The translations under genes were made by a program, and so were the position numbers. A stretch of DNA of 64,000 nucleotides from Volutella citrinella (Eukaryota; Ascomycota; Sordariomycetes; Hypocreales; Nectriaceae), in the NCBI GenBank assembly GCA_034401135.1, contig JAWZSP010000004.1, positions 3,348,001 to 3,412,000 of the forward strand, written 5' to 3'. This document shows positions 12,427 through 24,900 of the stretch, one piece after another; positions within the stretch are counted from its first letter, which is position 1, and each line of letters starts with the position of its first letter. Below the pieces are notes generated by a model. The model did no database searches and was not told where the DNA came from. It saw nothing but the letters and a program-made list of their open reading frames with translations.

Positions 12427-13422
12427 TGTGGCGGTTGCTGGTGCCTAGGACGCGAAGGAAAAAGGAGCAAAGTCGAAACGAGGCGGGTCAAACACGCGCC
12501 CAGACGAGCGAGCGCGGTACGTCGGGAGCAGAAAGACGAGGATATGCGAAAAGGGACCGATTCTATATCGCGAAGAGTCGCTAAACCGATGGCAGAGACC
12601 GTAAAACGTGAACGATGGATGGCGCGGAACGGCACGCCTGTCCTGGCCTACGGCCCAGGAGAACCCTCAGGCTGGCTTCCCCGGCCGGCGCCACCTCGAA
12701 TGTCGCAGAAACTCGAAAATCGCGTGTCGGCGATGTCGTCGGTCGCTCGTGGACGTGCTTTGAGTCGATGCGCGCGATGCCCGACGCGCGTGGTGATGAG
12801 CTTGTGTGGAGGGCAAAGTTTTGTCGTGGTTGAGGCGAGAAGGTGAGGGAAGCCTGAAAGAATCTGGACTTGAGTCGGCTGGCGGACATAAGATGACGCT
12901 AGTCCTCTTTAGGTCGAAGGAGCCTCCCTGAAGTTGGCATAATGGTGCCTCAGGCCTCAATACTGACAAGTACCGCGACTTGTTCGGCACGCTCTCACGT
13001 GCTGACTAAAGGATTATGCATACAGCCAGCCATACAAAACTACGAGCATACTGTCTAACTTATTTTGTCAGCCGCGAATGCCTATCACGCGAGACAAGTC
13101 TCTCGACTGTCGCGCATCTTGGTTTCACCATTATCCGTGACAACACGCCGGCCAGTGACTCAACTCTTGCATCGCGTCCTGTGTTCCAATTGTGCCACAC
13201 CTGCTGAACAATTGGAAACCGCGGGACGCATACTTTGTTCACGACTCGTGAATTCTTCGTCATGCATTCACTTTACGCCAGCCATGTTTGTCACACCGGA
13301 ATTCTGATAGCCATAAGTTGAGCAGCGAGCCGACTCAAGACGCTCTAACCAATTTAACCCTGGCAACCCGCGACGCTACTAATTACGGCATCGCCGACCC
13401 GCACGGAGCCCATCAACGCAAC
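12427..13422 (-). promoter_or_regulatory. Intergenic: SWD1 3' end and RPB1 promoter
   Basis: About 1 kb between two minus-strand genes. It should contain the SWD1 3' UTR (high-coordinate side) and the RPB1 promoter and leader (low-coordinate side). ATTGG/CCAAT pentamers occur near 13185, 13210 and 13348. No gene is supported. Confidence 0.5.
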
Positions 13423-14874
13423 TCAGCGCTTTCTGCTTCGTGCCCCTTTGCCACCCTTCTTAGGCGCTGGCTTCTCGCCCGCAGAGTCCAGGTCGCCTTG
13501 TCCTTCGCCAGGGCTCCTCCGACGTATTGTTCCCGTCGATACATTTATGAACTCATCCTCGCTGTCACTCTCTCCCAAATTGAACAGAATCGGCATCCGA
13601 AAACTGTCGCCCTCGTCCAGCGCCTTTGACGCATCTAGCGTCAGAACATCGACATCCTCGTCTTCCGCATCCAGCCGCCGTCGGTGGATTTCCTCTTGCG
13701 CATAGATGTCAAACTCATCTTCCTTCTCGATGTATTCGACATTTTCCTCGACTTCTGCAAAGTCTGGCGCCAGCGCCGACCATTTTTGCGGACTTACCAC
13801 CGACCAGACGTAAATACGCCCAGTCTCCAGGCCGCAGGCAGCCAAGAGGGCCCGAGCGGGGTGCCATTCTATGACTCCTTGTTCTTCTTTTGGGTCTTTG
13901 AGCATGCAGACCAAACTCCCGTGATTGCGCTCCCAGATGTACAGCTCATGGTTGTTATACGTTGAGGCTGCTACGTATTCGCCAGTGGCGCTGAACGTGA
14001 CGTGATTCCATGATAGTTTGTTCACGACGTCCTGGAACTTGTGCTCAAGCGGGAGCTGTAGCGTATCCAGATCCAGATCCTCGGCCGACAGATTCGGCAC
14101 TCGGAACGTTCGAATAATGCGGTCTTGGGAGTTGACTAGCAACTCCCTCCCAGATGCGGTTATTCGCATAGTAGTGATCACCCCAGAGCATATTTTATCG
14201 GAGTAAATAATCTCGTAAGACCTCGCATCGATGATGTTCAGTCGTCCTTTGCTCGTTCCAGCGAGAATGTGATCGCCGGTCGTGCTCCATATCGCCGACG
14301 TAGTCATTTGTTTGGCGTCTTCTTTGGCCTGCTTCTCCTTCAGTGCTGCATCGGCATCGCTATTCGATCGTTTCGGCGCAGACGGCAGAATGTGCTTGAC
14401 GTCAACAGGCTCAGACATGTCGACCATGACGGGCTGCTCCTCAAAGAGTGCAGCGACGAATTGAAAGCTGCAGGCGTCAGTGTCGTGTCCAAAGTACTCT
14501 GCTTCCTAGACTCACTGATTCCAGGGGTGAAGCTCTGCCATGTACGCCGGCGCACGGAAGCGAACCTCGCGCAACCTCTTGCCATCTTGTAAATCCCACA
14601 ATATGGCCTTCCAGCCTTGACACGTCGACAGTAGGTATTGGCCGCACCGTGACCAGCTCAGGAATGTGATGCTCTTGTTATGACCTCTCAGCTTCCTCGC
14701 GACTCCCACCGTCTCCAGATCCCAGATCACCACAGTGCCGTCGACTCGCCCAGATGCAAGGTAGTCGCCCTTGCGGTTGAACCGCAGCATTGTCGCATGG
14801 CCGGAGCGGATCGTATTGGTGATGTTTTCAGGATAGTCCTGAAGCAGGTAGTCGTCCGAAAGCAGGAGATTCAT
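13423..14874 (-). CDS. SWD1: COMPASS subunit Swd1 / RBBP5-like WD40 protein
   Basis: Swd1 (mammalian RBBP5) is a WD40 scaffold of the Set1/COMPASS complex that methylates histone H3 Lys4 in the nucleus. Two exons are read: 14874-14516 and 14467-13423, joined by a textbook intron (GTGAGT donor, CACTGAC branch, CTGCAG acceptor), giving 467 aa. The start MNLLLSDDY matches the family N-terminus. WD-type repeats are visible (for example DGTVVIWDLETVG, GWKAILWDLQDG and NHELYIWERNHG), followed by an acidic segment and a basic C-terminal tail (RSPGEGQG through KGGKGARSRKR). It is divergent from THG1, with starts about 350 bp apart. Confidence 0.9.
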
Positions 14875-15221
14875 TATGGTGCGGCGCGCGGCCTTGCGGG
14901 CGAAGCTGGCGGTCAAAGGCGGTCGCGGTTGGGAGTTCGTGGAGGGGGAGATGTAGCGGGCACTCCAGAAATATTGGACAGCCGCGCGACAGATGGAGCT
15001 GCTCCATGCAAGGCTGAGCGCCAAGTGTTATGGCAACACGCCTAGGGGTTGTGCTAGGGAAGTACCGAGTACCTTGGAATGGCCCAAGCTTTATCCCACT
15101 CACCACAACCACTAACAATTCTCGCTGCCCCTCTGCGGTGCGATCCAACCCAGTCACAACTCACCACCCGCCTCTCCCCCACTTCAAAGAGCGATCCAGA
15201 AATCGCAAAAAGAGAGAGAAA
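14875..15221. promoter_or_regulatory. Divergent SWD1-THG1 promoter
   Basis: A 347-bp segment between two head-to-head start codons must hold both 5' UTRs and core promoters. The THG1 side is C-rich and then A-rich just before the ATG. I see no further specific element. Confidence 0.6.
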
Positions 15222-16451
15222 ATGGCAAACTCCAAGTCTGTTTTCTCGCCAACTGTCTATCGAGTAGATCTAACATAGCTTCGTCAAGATTCGAGTATGT
15301 CCGTGACTTCGAGTCTCCGGACCCGCTCCTCCCAAACACATGGATTGTGGTTCGCATTGATGGGCGCGGTTTCACAAAGTATATACCCCCTTGGTTCTTT
15401 TGCTCGAGCCGACACTGAATCCAGCTGTTTAAAGGATGTGTGCCAAGTATGGCTTTGAGAAGCCAAATGATCGTCGAGCTTTGGATCTCATGAATGCAGC
15501 CGCCAAGGCCGTTGTTGCTGACTTGCCTGAAATCACCATTGCATATGGTGTGAGTGATGAGTACAGGTATATACAGCGGGCTTGGGCATGAATTTCATGT
15601 TAACGAAGCATTAGTTTCGTATTCCACAAGACATGTACGCTCTTTGAACGACGAGCAAGGTGAGAGGCGGGATTGAACCCGGGGTCCGGGGTCCGAACGG
15701 TGCTAATCTGCAATAGCAAGCTGGTTACCACAATTGTTTCAACCTTCACGGCCAACTATGTCTTCCAGTGGTCAACTTTCTTCCCCGATACCCCCCTCAG
15801 CTCCCCTCTGCCAAGTTTCGATGGCCGAGCAGTGTGCTACCCAAGCGTACAGAACCTACGGGACTACCTGAGCTGGCGCCAGGTCGATTGTACGTCGTAC
15901 TGAGGTCAGAGGAAGATGCCATACTAACTCGGGAAGGCCACATCAATAACCTTTTCAACACAACCTTCTGGGCCCTCATTCAGCTTGGTGGAATGGACAA
16001 CAAGGAAGCTGAGAAGACACTTGCAGCAAGTCCTGCCAGACCATCTACGACAACTCGGGTTCGCTAACATGCTGCCTAGGGCACCGTGTCATCTGACAAG
16101 AACGAGATTCTCTTCTCGCGTTTCTCCATCAATTACAATAACGAACCCGAGATCTTCAAGAAGGGCAGCGTCATTTTCAGAGATGTAAGCTGCAGCCATT
16201 GTACATGGCAGACTCGTGCTGACCGTCCCCAGTACGAGCTCGTCGAGCCTGACAGCCACGACGTCGCACAGGCGATGGATGATCTGGCCGAGCCCATTGA
16301 GCAGTCCAAGAAACAGAAGGAGACCGAGAAGAAGCGGAGAGCCAAAGCGAGGGTTCTCGTGGAGCACATGGACATCATCAAAGACGACTTCTGGGACAGG
16401 CGACCGTGGATTCTATCAAACAAGCCTGGCAAAATCCCAAAGGAGATTTAG
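15222..16451 (+). CDS. THG1: tRNA(His) guanylyltransferase (Thg1)
   Basis: Thg1 adds the essential G-1 residue to the 5' end of tRNA(His) by reverse (3'-5') polymerisation. Eight exons are read: 15222-15235, 15289-15378, 15435-15566, 15615-15659, 15717-15889, 15937-16025, 16080-16184 and 16233-16451, giving 288 aa. The product begins MANSKFEYVRDFE and includes the palm-domain metal residues in VVRIDGRGF and YGVSDEYSF, then the conserved SWRQVDCHINNL and INYNNEPEIFKKGS segments. The first exon is only 14 nt. The sixth intron (16026-16079) starts GCAAGT and ends TAG, a GC-AG intron needed to join TLA to GTVSSDKNE. The C-terminal 70 residues are highly charged. It is convergent with TMA23, about 105 bp apart. 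Confidence 0.93.
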
Positions 16452-16556
16452 CAGACCTGCTCGGGGTATCATTCGGCTCTATTGATGCTCCATCCAAAAT
16501 CAAAATAAAAGAAAACTCCAAGACAATGATTGCGCTTTGCAAAACATAATGTGACC

Positions 16557-17201
16557 TTATATATCCTTAACCTTTTTTAATTCTTCCGCCTTCCTCTCTA
16601 TGCGCTTCCGTTCTTTCCTCTCCCTCCTCCTTCGCTTCTCTTCTCGTTTCTCGTCTCCATCACTCGACTCCCTCGCCAACTTCTTGGCAGCCTTCTTCTC
16701 TCGTCTTGCGGCCCGAGCCAACGCACGCTCCTCTTTTCTTTTTCTCCTTGCCTCCTTCCTAGCTCTGCGTTCCTCCTTTGTCTCCTTTCGATCTTTCGTC
16801 TCGGCATTCTTCTGGGCGCTATCGTCTTCGGATGACTCTGTACTGGAGGAGGACGCCGATGTATCCAGCTTTCCGATAGTTCCCTCCAGAAATCCTCCCC
16901 TCACAAATGTCGCATACACGGAGTATTTGCCCAGATTTTTGTCGATGGAGTTCAGCTTGCCAGTTTTCACCGTCTGAACCACCCGGCCCTTCTTTGAAGT
17001 ATCGAGGCCCTTTAGTTGTTCGTCAAACGCATTCATCCACCATTGGTCGCTTGTAAAGTGTTGCTTCTGCCCTAGTCCTTGGGTGTTGTCCTTGCGGTTG
17101 AGTAGCAGCGGCTTCGCGAGACCGATCGAGTCGTCGGTTTTGTGGAGGGAGTGGCCGGTTCCGCGCCAGCCCTGGGAGGAAAGGAGCGCGTGCGCATTCA
17201 T
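16557..17201 (-). CDS. TMA23: G-patch nucleolar protein, Tma23-like
   Basis: A single-exon protein of 214 aa starting MNAHALLSSQGW. Residues 1-50 form a compact G-patch-like module (GWRGTGHSL, then GLAKPLLLNRKDNTQGLGQKQ), followed by a WWMNAFDEQLKGLD segment and an FVRGGFLEGTIG motif. This order matches yeast Tma23, a nucleolar protein linked to ribosome biogenesis. The last 90 residues are almost all Lys, Arg and Glu, with repeated KKERR-type blocks, probably a nuclear/nucleolar targeting and RNA-contact region or a charged helix. The symbol is assigned by motif resemblance; a different fungal G-patch paralogue is the alternative. Confidence 0.75.
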   Translation of the reverse strand: MNAHALLSSQGWRGTGHSLHKTDDSIGLAKPLLLNRKDNTQGLGQKQHFTSDQWWMNAFDEQLKGLDTSKKGRVVQTVKTGKLNSIDKNLGKYSVYATFVRGGFLEGTIGKLDTSASSSSTESSEDDSAQKNAETKDRKETKEERRARKEARRKRKEERALARAARREKKAAKKLARESSDGDEKREEKRRRRERKERKRIERKAEELKKVKDI

Positions 17202-18380
17202 CGTGACGTGTTTTGGTCTAGGTAGGCTTCTGGGTAGCCTTGGGGGGCCCTGTTTGCAAAAGAATGGCAAGAAAACGAAGGGAAAGCGCTGGTAAAGAGA
17301 CGACAAAAAGACGTTGCGGACGCTGTGTCTGGGTTGTCGCATGCCAATTTTTTAGCGGGGCTGGGTCTTATCGGGCGCCATTCTGCTCTTATCGTATCCT
17401 GGTCCACATTACCCTAGGTCTCGAAATCGGCTAGGTTGCAGTACAAACATGAAGAGAACGTTCAAGTTGTTATTGATGGCTGCTTTACTGTAGCACTGGA
17501 TTTAGTAATTTTTAGATTTTATTTTTCGGCCCGGTAAGGCATCGTAGGCCGCTGGGCACCAAGCCGTGCGTGCATCAACTAGCTAATCCTGACGAATACC
17601 TAGCTTGGAAGGACAACTCCGTCAGCTGCGCTTGTCAGTCTCCGCTGCCAACTTAGCAACGGAATTCAAACGAGGAGAACAATTCGGTCTTAAAAAAAAC
17701 GAGAGACAACTGGACCCAGTCCTCTCGCCCAAGCGACAACAGCCTCGTTTTGTAGATATCGACCATATCTAGGACCATTGGAGTGCTCTATCGCCTTGAG
17801 CTCTTACCAACTACGCCCATTGTCTTTTCTCAAGGTACTCTCCACAACTCTCGGTACTTGCTCTCTGCGTTTTACAGCAGAATGCCGTAAACTGAATCAT
17901 CGATTAATTTTGTATGTGCTGGAGAAGGTATCTGAACCAATGTAAATAGCAACACATCAACACGGTGTGTCGTGTAGCTCAAACGTCGCACTCCCTTCCT
18001 TCTGTCCTGGGCAACACGATTGAATCAGACGAAGAGGGTATAGGGCCGTGCACGATCTGCTGGAGGCAACAGCGGATTTCGCGGGGCTGTCCGACGTCGA
18101 TCCTTCTCCCCGATGCCCTTGCACAGCCCCTGGTTGGAAATGTCCCTAGTGCCTACTTTAGTGAAGGCTGGCCCCTAATCGTATGACGCACACGCCGCTG
18201 TAAGACTCCATCAGTGTATCACATCGGCCTGGGGGGATGGATAGATGCCACGGTGCCCCCTCGCGCTCAGCCCCAAGCAGCCTCTATCCATCTCCATGCT
18301 GCTGGCGCGTCCAGAACTAGACTGAGCCATCAAAGGACAGAAGCTCCGGGCTCCGAGCAAGTCGCTCTCGTTTGTCTACA
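17202..18380. promoter_or_regulatory. Divergent TMA23 - Mil1-like promoter region
   Basis: About 1.2 kb between head-to-head genes. It contains A-rich tracts near 17690-17700 and 17500-17525 and no supported ORF. Both promoters should lie here. Confidence 0.5.
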
Positions 18381-20857
18381 ATGGCGCCGCTCTGCTCCGA
18401 TCCTCGTCAGCTGGCAATCTGCCTCAACCCCGCCCGCCGCCGGGCCCTTCTCCAGCTTGTCAAGGAAATCCTTACTTTTATGCTCTCCGAGCTCAAGGCG
18501 GACGATGGCGACCTGGGACCAGTCTCCCCCTCCCCGCCCGGCGATGAGGCCGGCAAGGCCAACAAGGCCGAGTGGGAACCCCGAATGGACCTGCAGCCTC
18601 AACAGCCTCAACAGCCGCGGCAACAGAGACAGCAAAGATCGCCACAGGCCGAGCGCATCTACAGGGCGGCGTTGAAGCACCTGGATGGGTGGGCAAACGA
18701 GTTCATGCCCAAGCTGGAGGAGATTGTCCGCGTCCCCGACGACCAGAAGATTGTCGACGCGAGAAAGAAGCGTGACGTGGAGATGAGAAAGAAGAGGCTC
18801 GAGACGCCCGAGGACGGCGAAAATCTCATCAGCTTTGGCGAATCCGTCATCACAAAAACAGACCAAGTGGCCTCCCTCCAGGCACTGTACCATCCAATGC
18901 CAACCCGACTGACGACGATATCGCCCGACGACAGGAGAGAGGCCCTGGGGTGCATCCTATTGCTTCTCCTGTCCACCGGCAAGTACTCGGCCCACTCCCG
19001 GATCCTCGCACTATACCTCGCCTCTGCCCTCGAGATCCCCGAGTCCTTTGTCACGGAGCAAGAGATTGAAATCTGCCAGTCGCTGCTGGAATCGTCAACG
19101 TCGGAGGAGAGCAAGAGGGCAGCCATGGACGCCGAGGCAGAGGCCGCCAAGCGCCGAGAAGAAAACAAGTTCAACCGCTTCTGGAAGGTCGGCCTCGCAT
19201 CTGTCGCTGGAGCCGCAGTTATTGGCGTGACAGGCGGACTGGCCGCACCCATGGTGGCGGGTGCAATTGGCGGCATCATGGGAGGCATTGGCCTTGGAGG
19301 CGTGGCTAGCTTCCTGGGCATCTTTTGGATGAACGGTGCTCTCGTTGGTGCTCTCTTTGGCGCGTACGGTGCCAAGATGACGGTAAGCAACTTGTTTCGA
19401 GGTGCCTTTTTATATATCGAGAGAATGATCCCGCTAATCATTTCGACATTTAGGGCGAGATGATGGATCAGTATGCCAAAGAGGTCGAGGACTTCCGGTT
19501 CATTCCCCTGAAGGAGGAATGGGGTAAGGACTTTACGGATGGAAATAAACAGGTGCAGATGGAGCGCCGGCTGCGGGTTACCGTCGGAGTCAATGGATGG
19601 CTCAACTCGGAGGACGACATCACCAAGACCTGGAGAGTGATTGGCGACGACTCAGAGGTCTTTGCTCTGCGGTACGAGATGAAGACGCTCCTCGCTCTGG
19701 GGTCCGCCTTCTCGGACCTGGTCAAGTCGATGGCCTGGAAGACGCTCAAGGCCGAGATCATCAAGCGGACCGTCCTGGCCACCCTGTTTGCCGCCCTCTG
19801 GCCCGCCCAGATGCTCGCCGCCGCCTCCAACCTCGACAACCCCTTTGGCCGCGCGCACAATCGCTCGCGCAAGGCGGGCCAGCTCCTCGCAGACGCCCTC
19901 ATCAACAAGGTACAGGGAGAGCGGCCCGTCACGCTGATAGGATACTCCCTCGGGGCCACGGCTATCCACGCCTGTCTCCAGTCTCTCGCCCAGCGCCACG
20001 CCTTTGGCCTCGTCGACACGGTTGTCATCATGGGGACGCCGGCGCCCTCGTCCTCGGCTCACTGGCGCACTCTGCACACCGTCGTCTCGGGCAAGATCTT
20101 CAACGTCTACTCCGAGAACGACATGATCCTCGGCTTCGCGTACCGCGCACACAGCCTCGCGCTAGGTGTGGCCGGCCTGCAGGCCATCGAGAACGTCAAG
20201 GGTGTGGAGAACATCGACCTCAGCGAAAAGGTCAGCGGCCACCTGCGATACCCGAGCCTTACGGGCGAGATCCTGCGCCGGTGTTGCTTCCTCCAGGTCA
20301 AGGCCGGGGCGGAGATCGAGGAGGACGAGGTCATCATCATGAAGACCCACCAGACCGAAGGAGACCTGCTCTCGTTTGACGATGCGCCGACACCGATCAA
20401 ACCGAGCCGATCACCGAGCCAGCAGGACATTGACAGGGACCTCGGCGGGCTGACTGTCACACCCCCAGCTCTTGTCTCCCCCTCGACACCGTCTATCAGT
20501 GAGGAGCCCAAGCCTCGCGACGCCGAGCCCGAGCAGTTTTCGTTGCCACATAGGCCAGCTGCAGCACAGGCAGAGCCCTCGCCGCCTCTCCCACGGCGTC
20601 CCACGGCGCCCTTGAAAGCTGTTGAACCCTCGCCGGTTCTCCCACGGCGGGCAACTGCACCGCTGCCAAAGAACGAAGATTCACCATTGTTCGTCCGGCC
20701 AAAGGAGGAGACGGAGGATAAATTTGCAACTTCCCACGGGCCAAGCTTTGGAGGCTTTTCGACTGTGCAGAGGCCGAGGGCAAACTCACTCTCATCAGAC
20801 GATGAGGATGGATTCGTTGGGATATCAATGGTGAACAATGATAGTGATACCGATTAG
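18381..20857 (+). CDS. TMCO4/Mil1-like membrane alpha/beta-hydrolase (DUF726)
   Basis: Two exons: 18381-19382 and 19454-20857, 801 aa; the intron begins GTAAGC, has a GCTAATC branch point and ends TTTAG. An N-terminal helical region is followed by a Gly/Ala-rich hydrophobic block at about residues 269-334 (repeated GGIMGG- and GALFGA-like turns) likely to insert in a membrane. The hydrolase core carries the nucleophile elbow GYSLG near residue 498. This order is characteristic of the DUF726/TMCO4 family, which includes yeast Mil1 (YFL034W), a clathrin-adaptor-linked protein. The C-terminal 200 residues are disordered and Pro-rich, with two LPRR-TAP motifs and an acidic DSDTD end. The substrate is unknown. 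The ATG at 18381 is the first in frame. Confidence 0.85.
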
Positions 20858-21976
20858 AGCCTCAGATGGCTATAAATATGAAGCGTCTTTGTCCGGCATC
20901 AGAAAGAATGTCAAGGCTGTATTCTGTCGCTATTGCATTTGATTCGGACGACAATGCCGACTACAAAGACTCTTCTGCTGCCTAATCTCCTACGTACTCG
21001 TACCTATAAGCTTGAGCCATGAGACTCAATAACCCGCACGGACTAAGCAATGTGATAATGATCTAGCATCGTGGCTTTGACTGGATGCGATAGCAAAGCG
21101 AAGAGCCAGGTTTGTCTCCAGGTTGCAGTCGCCTTCGGGTCTGGTGTTCAATCGTGGCTGACAGAATGAAACGAGTCTCTCAGGAACATCTAGCAATGCT
21201 TTTAGGGATAACATCTACCGATGGCAAAGAGAAATGATGGGATCGAGACACCCGCGAACAAGCACATGTTTGATAAAGAGAATGTAATTGCGTAGAAAGC
21301 CATCCACGCAAGCAATCAGATTCAACAACGATGATCACAGGAAGATATATCATCGATCTAATTAACAACGCGGCCTGGGTGTCACGCGTGTTGTCTGAGG
21401 TCCTGTCCGGATCGCGAGCGATGGCGCCTCTCCTTACCAACAAGACAACCAACGTAAACCTGATTGCGAGGATGAAGTCGGGTAGCGCGGATAGGGGAAT
21501 CAGGAAAGTAGCTAGCCAAAACGAATATGCTCCCTGACCGTCGCTCAAATTCGAGAGCCAGAATAATTGTTTTAAAAAAATAACGACATGATTGCATAGT
21601 GACGCTGGAAAAGCTAGAAGATACGCCAGGATGAAGCGAGACATTTTCGTCTTCATTGGCCCTTTCTTCCCCGAACAAGGGGAACATACTGCTTGCAGCT
21701 TAAACCTTTTTTTCTTATTCCATCTTCTAGTGGTATCATATGGGGGTGTCGAAGGAGCTAGAAAGAAAACCAGGAAAATCGGGAGCGACTTGGTATTATG
21801 CGCGGACCTCAGATTCTGTCCATTGTCCGGCTACATTATCGTTGAAGGTATTAAATGCAGCAGGCGGTAGGGATGTGATTGTTGGGATGGGGGAAAAAAG
21901 GAATTAGTCCACCAAAATGAAAGGCCTAGTGATTGCAGGCGGGTTGAGTCGTGTTGCTTTCAACAGCGTGTTTGAA
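20858..21976. other. Convergent 3' region
   Basis: About 1.1 kb between the stop codons of the Mil1-like gene and the MSB1-like gene. It should contain both 3' UTRs and terminators. No supported gene; the short frames on both strands have no recognisable motif. Confidence 0.5.
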
Positions 21977-24900
21977 TTATCGTTGCGCTGCCACTGGAGC
22001 AGCGGGAGTGGCGGGGCCGGCAGTGCCCTCCATGTTACCAGTCAGTTCGGCAACCCGGGCCTTGATACGGGCAACACGGGATTCGATTGCTGTGTTGTGT
22101 TAGCATTGGTGCTGGACTTTGTCTGGGCAATCAGGCTCAACTCACTCTCTTCGACGCTGGTGTCATCTCCATCTGTGGTCCTGCTTTGAGTGCGATCATC
22201 GATTTGACGGGTGGCAGCTCTCTCAGCAGCGTTCTTTCGAATCTGAGCCCATCGATCCTGGACACCGGGGCCAGCGCTCTGGCTCAGCTTGTCCTCCGGA
22301 CGCGGCTCCTCCTTGGGCTTGCGCGTAGCCTGACGGGCAATGGGAGGGGGAGTGGCATCATCGACATCGTCATCGTCAGGCACGAATGCGGGTTGGTCCT
22401 CCAAGGGGCCTTGGTTGAACATCGACTTCTTCGCTTCTGGCGCACCCTTGGAAGGGTCCCTAGCCATAGGCTCGCTAACTAGAGGGGGCTCCTCCATAGG
22501 AGTCACGTACTCTGCGGGGGTGGGCGTTGGGAGATCTGGCTCAGCAGTCGCCTTAGGAGGCGGAGGAGGCGCGGACGCGGAGGCTGTCTCAGGCTCAGGG
22601 GTCGCCATGGGAGTTGGCTCCCGAATCGGCGGCTCTGAGTTGGGCTGGTCCTTTCGCAACATCTCATTCACATCGGCGGCGGCGTTATCCGGTAGCTTGG
22701 AGCTACGACCCTTGCGGAACAGCTTGCGGAAGCCACGGTTCTCCTTGTTCTCTTTCTGCAGCTTCTTGGCGGCTGCCTTCTTCTCCTCGGCGGGGGGCTG
22801 TTGTGTCTCCACGGGGTGAAGCTCAACCGGCTCAGGGGAAACCATATCCTCCCGGCCAACGTCAGGGGTGCCATCCTTGGGGGGGACAATAGGGCTGACT
22901 GGTTCTGGCTCCTCAGGCTGAGGAGTGGGGACCTCGGGCTCGACTGGGGGGAGAGGCTTCCTCGCCGTCTCCTTCTGAGGGTTGGGTGACAAAGTCGGCG
23001 TCATGGCGGGAGTGGGCGGTGCATCCTCCTTGGCGGGCACCGGGGGCGGAGTCTGGATAGCTGCCCTGTTCATCTCTTCCATATAGGTGCGCTCAGAAGG
23101 CACGGGGGACATTGCCGGCCCACGGCCAGCACTCGTGTTGGCCATGTACGCCTCCTTGATGCCGCCCTTGTCATACTTGTTCACCCATTTCATCGCTGAA
23201 GACGCTTCTCCGAGAATCGAAGGCTGAAGGGTCATGATGCTGTTCGTCTTCTCTGCCAATACTTCCTGATCAGTGCGGCCACGGCGCTGTATCATCTGCT
23301 GTTCATGCTGCACAGCCATGAGCTTGTCGTTCAGCTCGGCCGCTCGTAGCTGGGCAGCCTTGGCCTGGATCTTGGCATGCGTATCTGGGCCGATGTTGGC
23401 CTTGCTGCCATTTTGGGCAAACTTGCCCGCGCTGTCAAGAATTTGCTTATTAGCAGACTTGCGCCTCATAGTCTTGGACCGCTTGGTCCAGCTGAAGAAG
23501 CCCTTCTTTTCGGCAATATAGGCCCCCTCCGCCGGGTCAGTTTGAGCGCCAGCAACGATCTCCTCCACGACCAGCCAACGGCCGCGCGAAATGACGGTTT
23601 CGATAACGGTACAACGGCCAAATGCTGACTTGCGATCGGCTGTTTCCTCGGGCGACAGGCTGGTCATCCAGACCCACCAGAAAGTGTCATCCAGATCGAA
23701 TGTGGTGATGCTGGCCAGCTCACCCGGCTCCAGGTTTCGATCAGATTCGAGTCTCGGGCGGTGGGACTGCGAGCTCCGTTGGCGTGGCTGAGTGTCAATC
23801 GGAGGAAGAACCTTATCAGGAGGCAGAAGGAGGTTGGAAGCGTTCGAGTTCTCGTCAATGAAGCCGGAAGACAGGAAATCGGCCCAGGAAGGAGTTGTTG
23901 GCCTTCCGAGGCCGTTGCCAGACACCGGATGTCGCCGAAGCCCTTCGCGATGCCTTTGAGGCCCGAGTGCGTTGTCGTCGTCGTCATCTTCCTCCTCAAG
24001 CGCGCTGGTGAAACCGATATCCTCGAAACGGGACCAAGAAGCGTCGCGCAAGCTGGTGGAATGCTTCGAGCTGGAAACCTGAGATTGATTTGCCGCGGAC
24101 ACAGCCTTAAGAACACGGCGACACTCCTCAGACAACGCCTTGACGGGATCCTCGTATTCGGAGAACTGCTGAAGCACTGTATCGGAATCGCGATATTGGA
24201 AGTGCTTGGCGCGGCGAAGTAGAGCAAATGGCGTAGGGGAAACCGCATCGACAATCATGACCACCTTGTTGGTAGTAGACATGAGGAGCTCGGGGCGCTG
24301 GGGCGGGTATTCGGTTTCCTGCATGAGTTTCTGTAGTGACATTGGCAGCATAGAGATGCCCCCGACATTCTGCTCTGGCGACATGGATCGCAGGTAGGCA
24401 AAGAAAAGATGGCTGGTGGCGTCGGCGGCGCTGGTACCCGTGTAAGCGATGATTTAGTCCATGAGGAAATCCAATCTCACCTGAGCCAGGCATTGTATCC
24501 GCCTTCAAAGCCCTTCTTGGTGTCCTTCTGTTCAAAAGCCCACCAAGAGGCCATTCGAGAGAGTTTACGACCTCCAAAGCCATTGTTCTTTCCGTGAGCC
24601 GCGATAGCGGCGAGGAGGTTGAAGAAATCGAAAATAATTCGTTGGCGAGCACCGTTCTCAACGCTAATTGGGATAAATGTCTTGAAGGAGTCTCGGGCCA
24701 TGTTCGAATCTGAGACTGTGTTAGTCGGTCATGTCACACAGGGATTGGCTTCGTGTTAGTGGTTTCCCTACCAATCTCGCCAACCTTGAACAGCTCATAA
24801 GCATCCCATCCAACGATGCCGCCCTGGAGACGACTCCAACACCACTTTGCCACACCGGAGACCACCTTAAGAGATTGTTAGCCAGTGATCAGTGCACTGT

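Noticed and set aside
15660..15716. tRNA B-box-like sequence (GGGTTCAATCCC on the minus strand) inside a THG1 intron
   Set aside because: The T-stem does not pair beyond two bases and no A box lies at the right distance, so it is not a tRNA gene.
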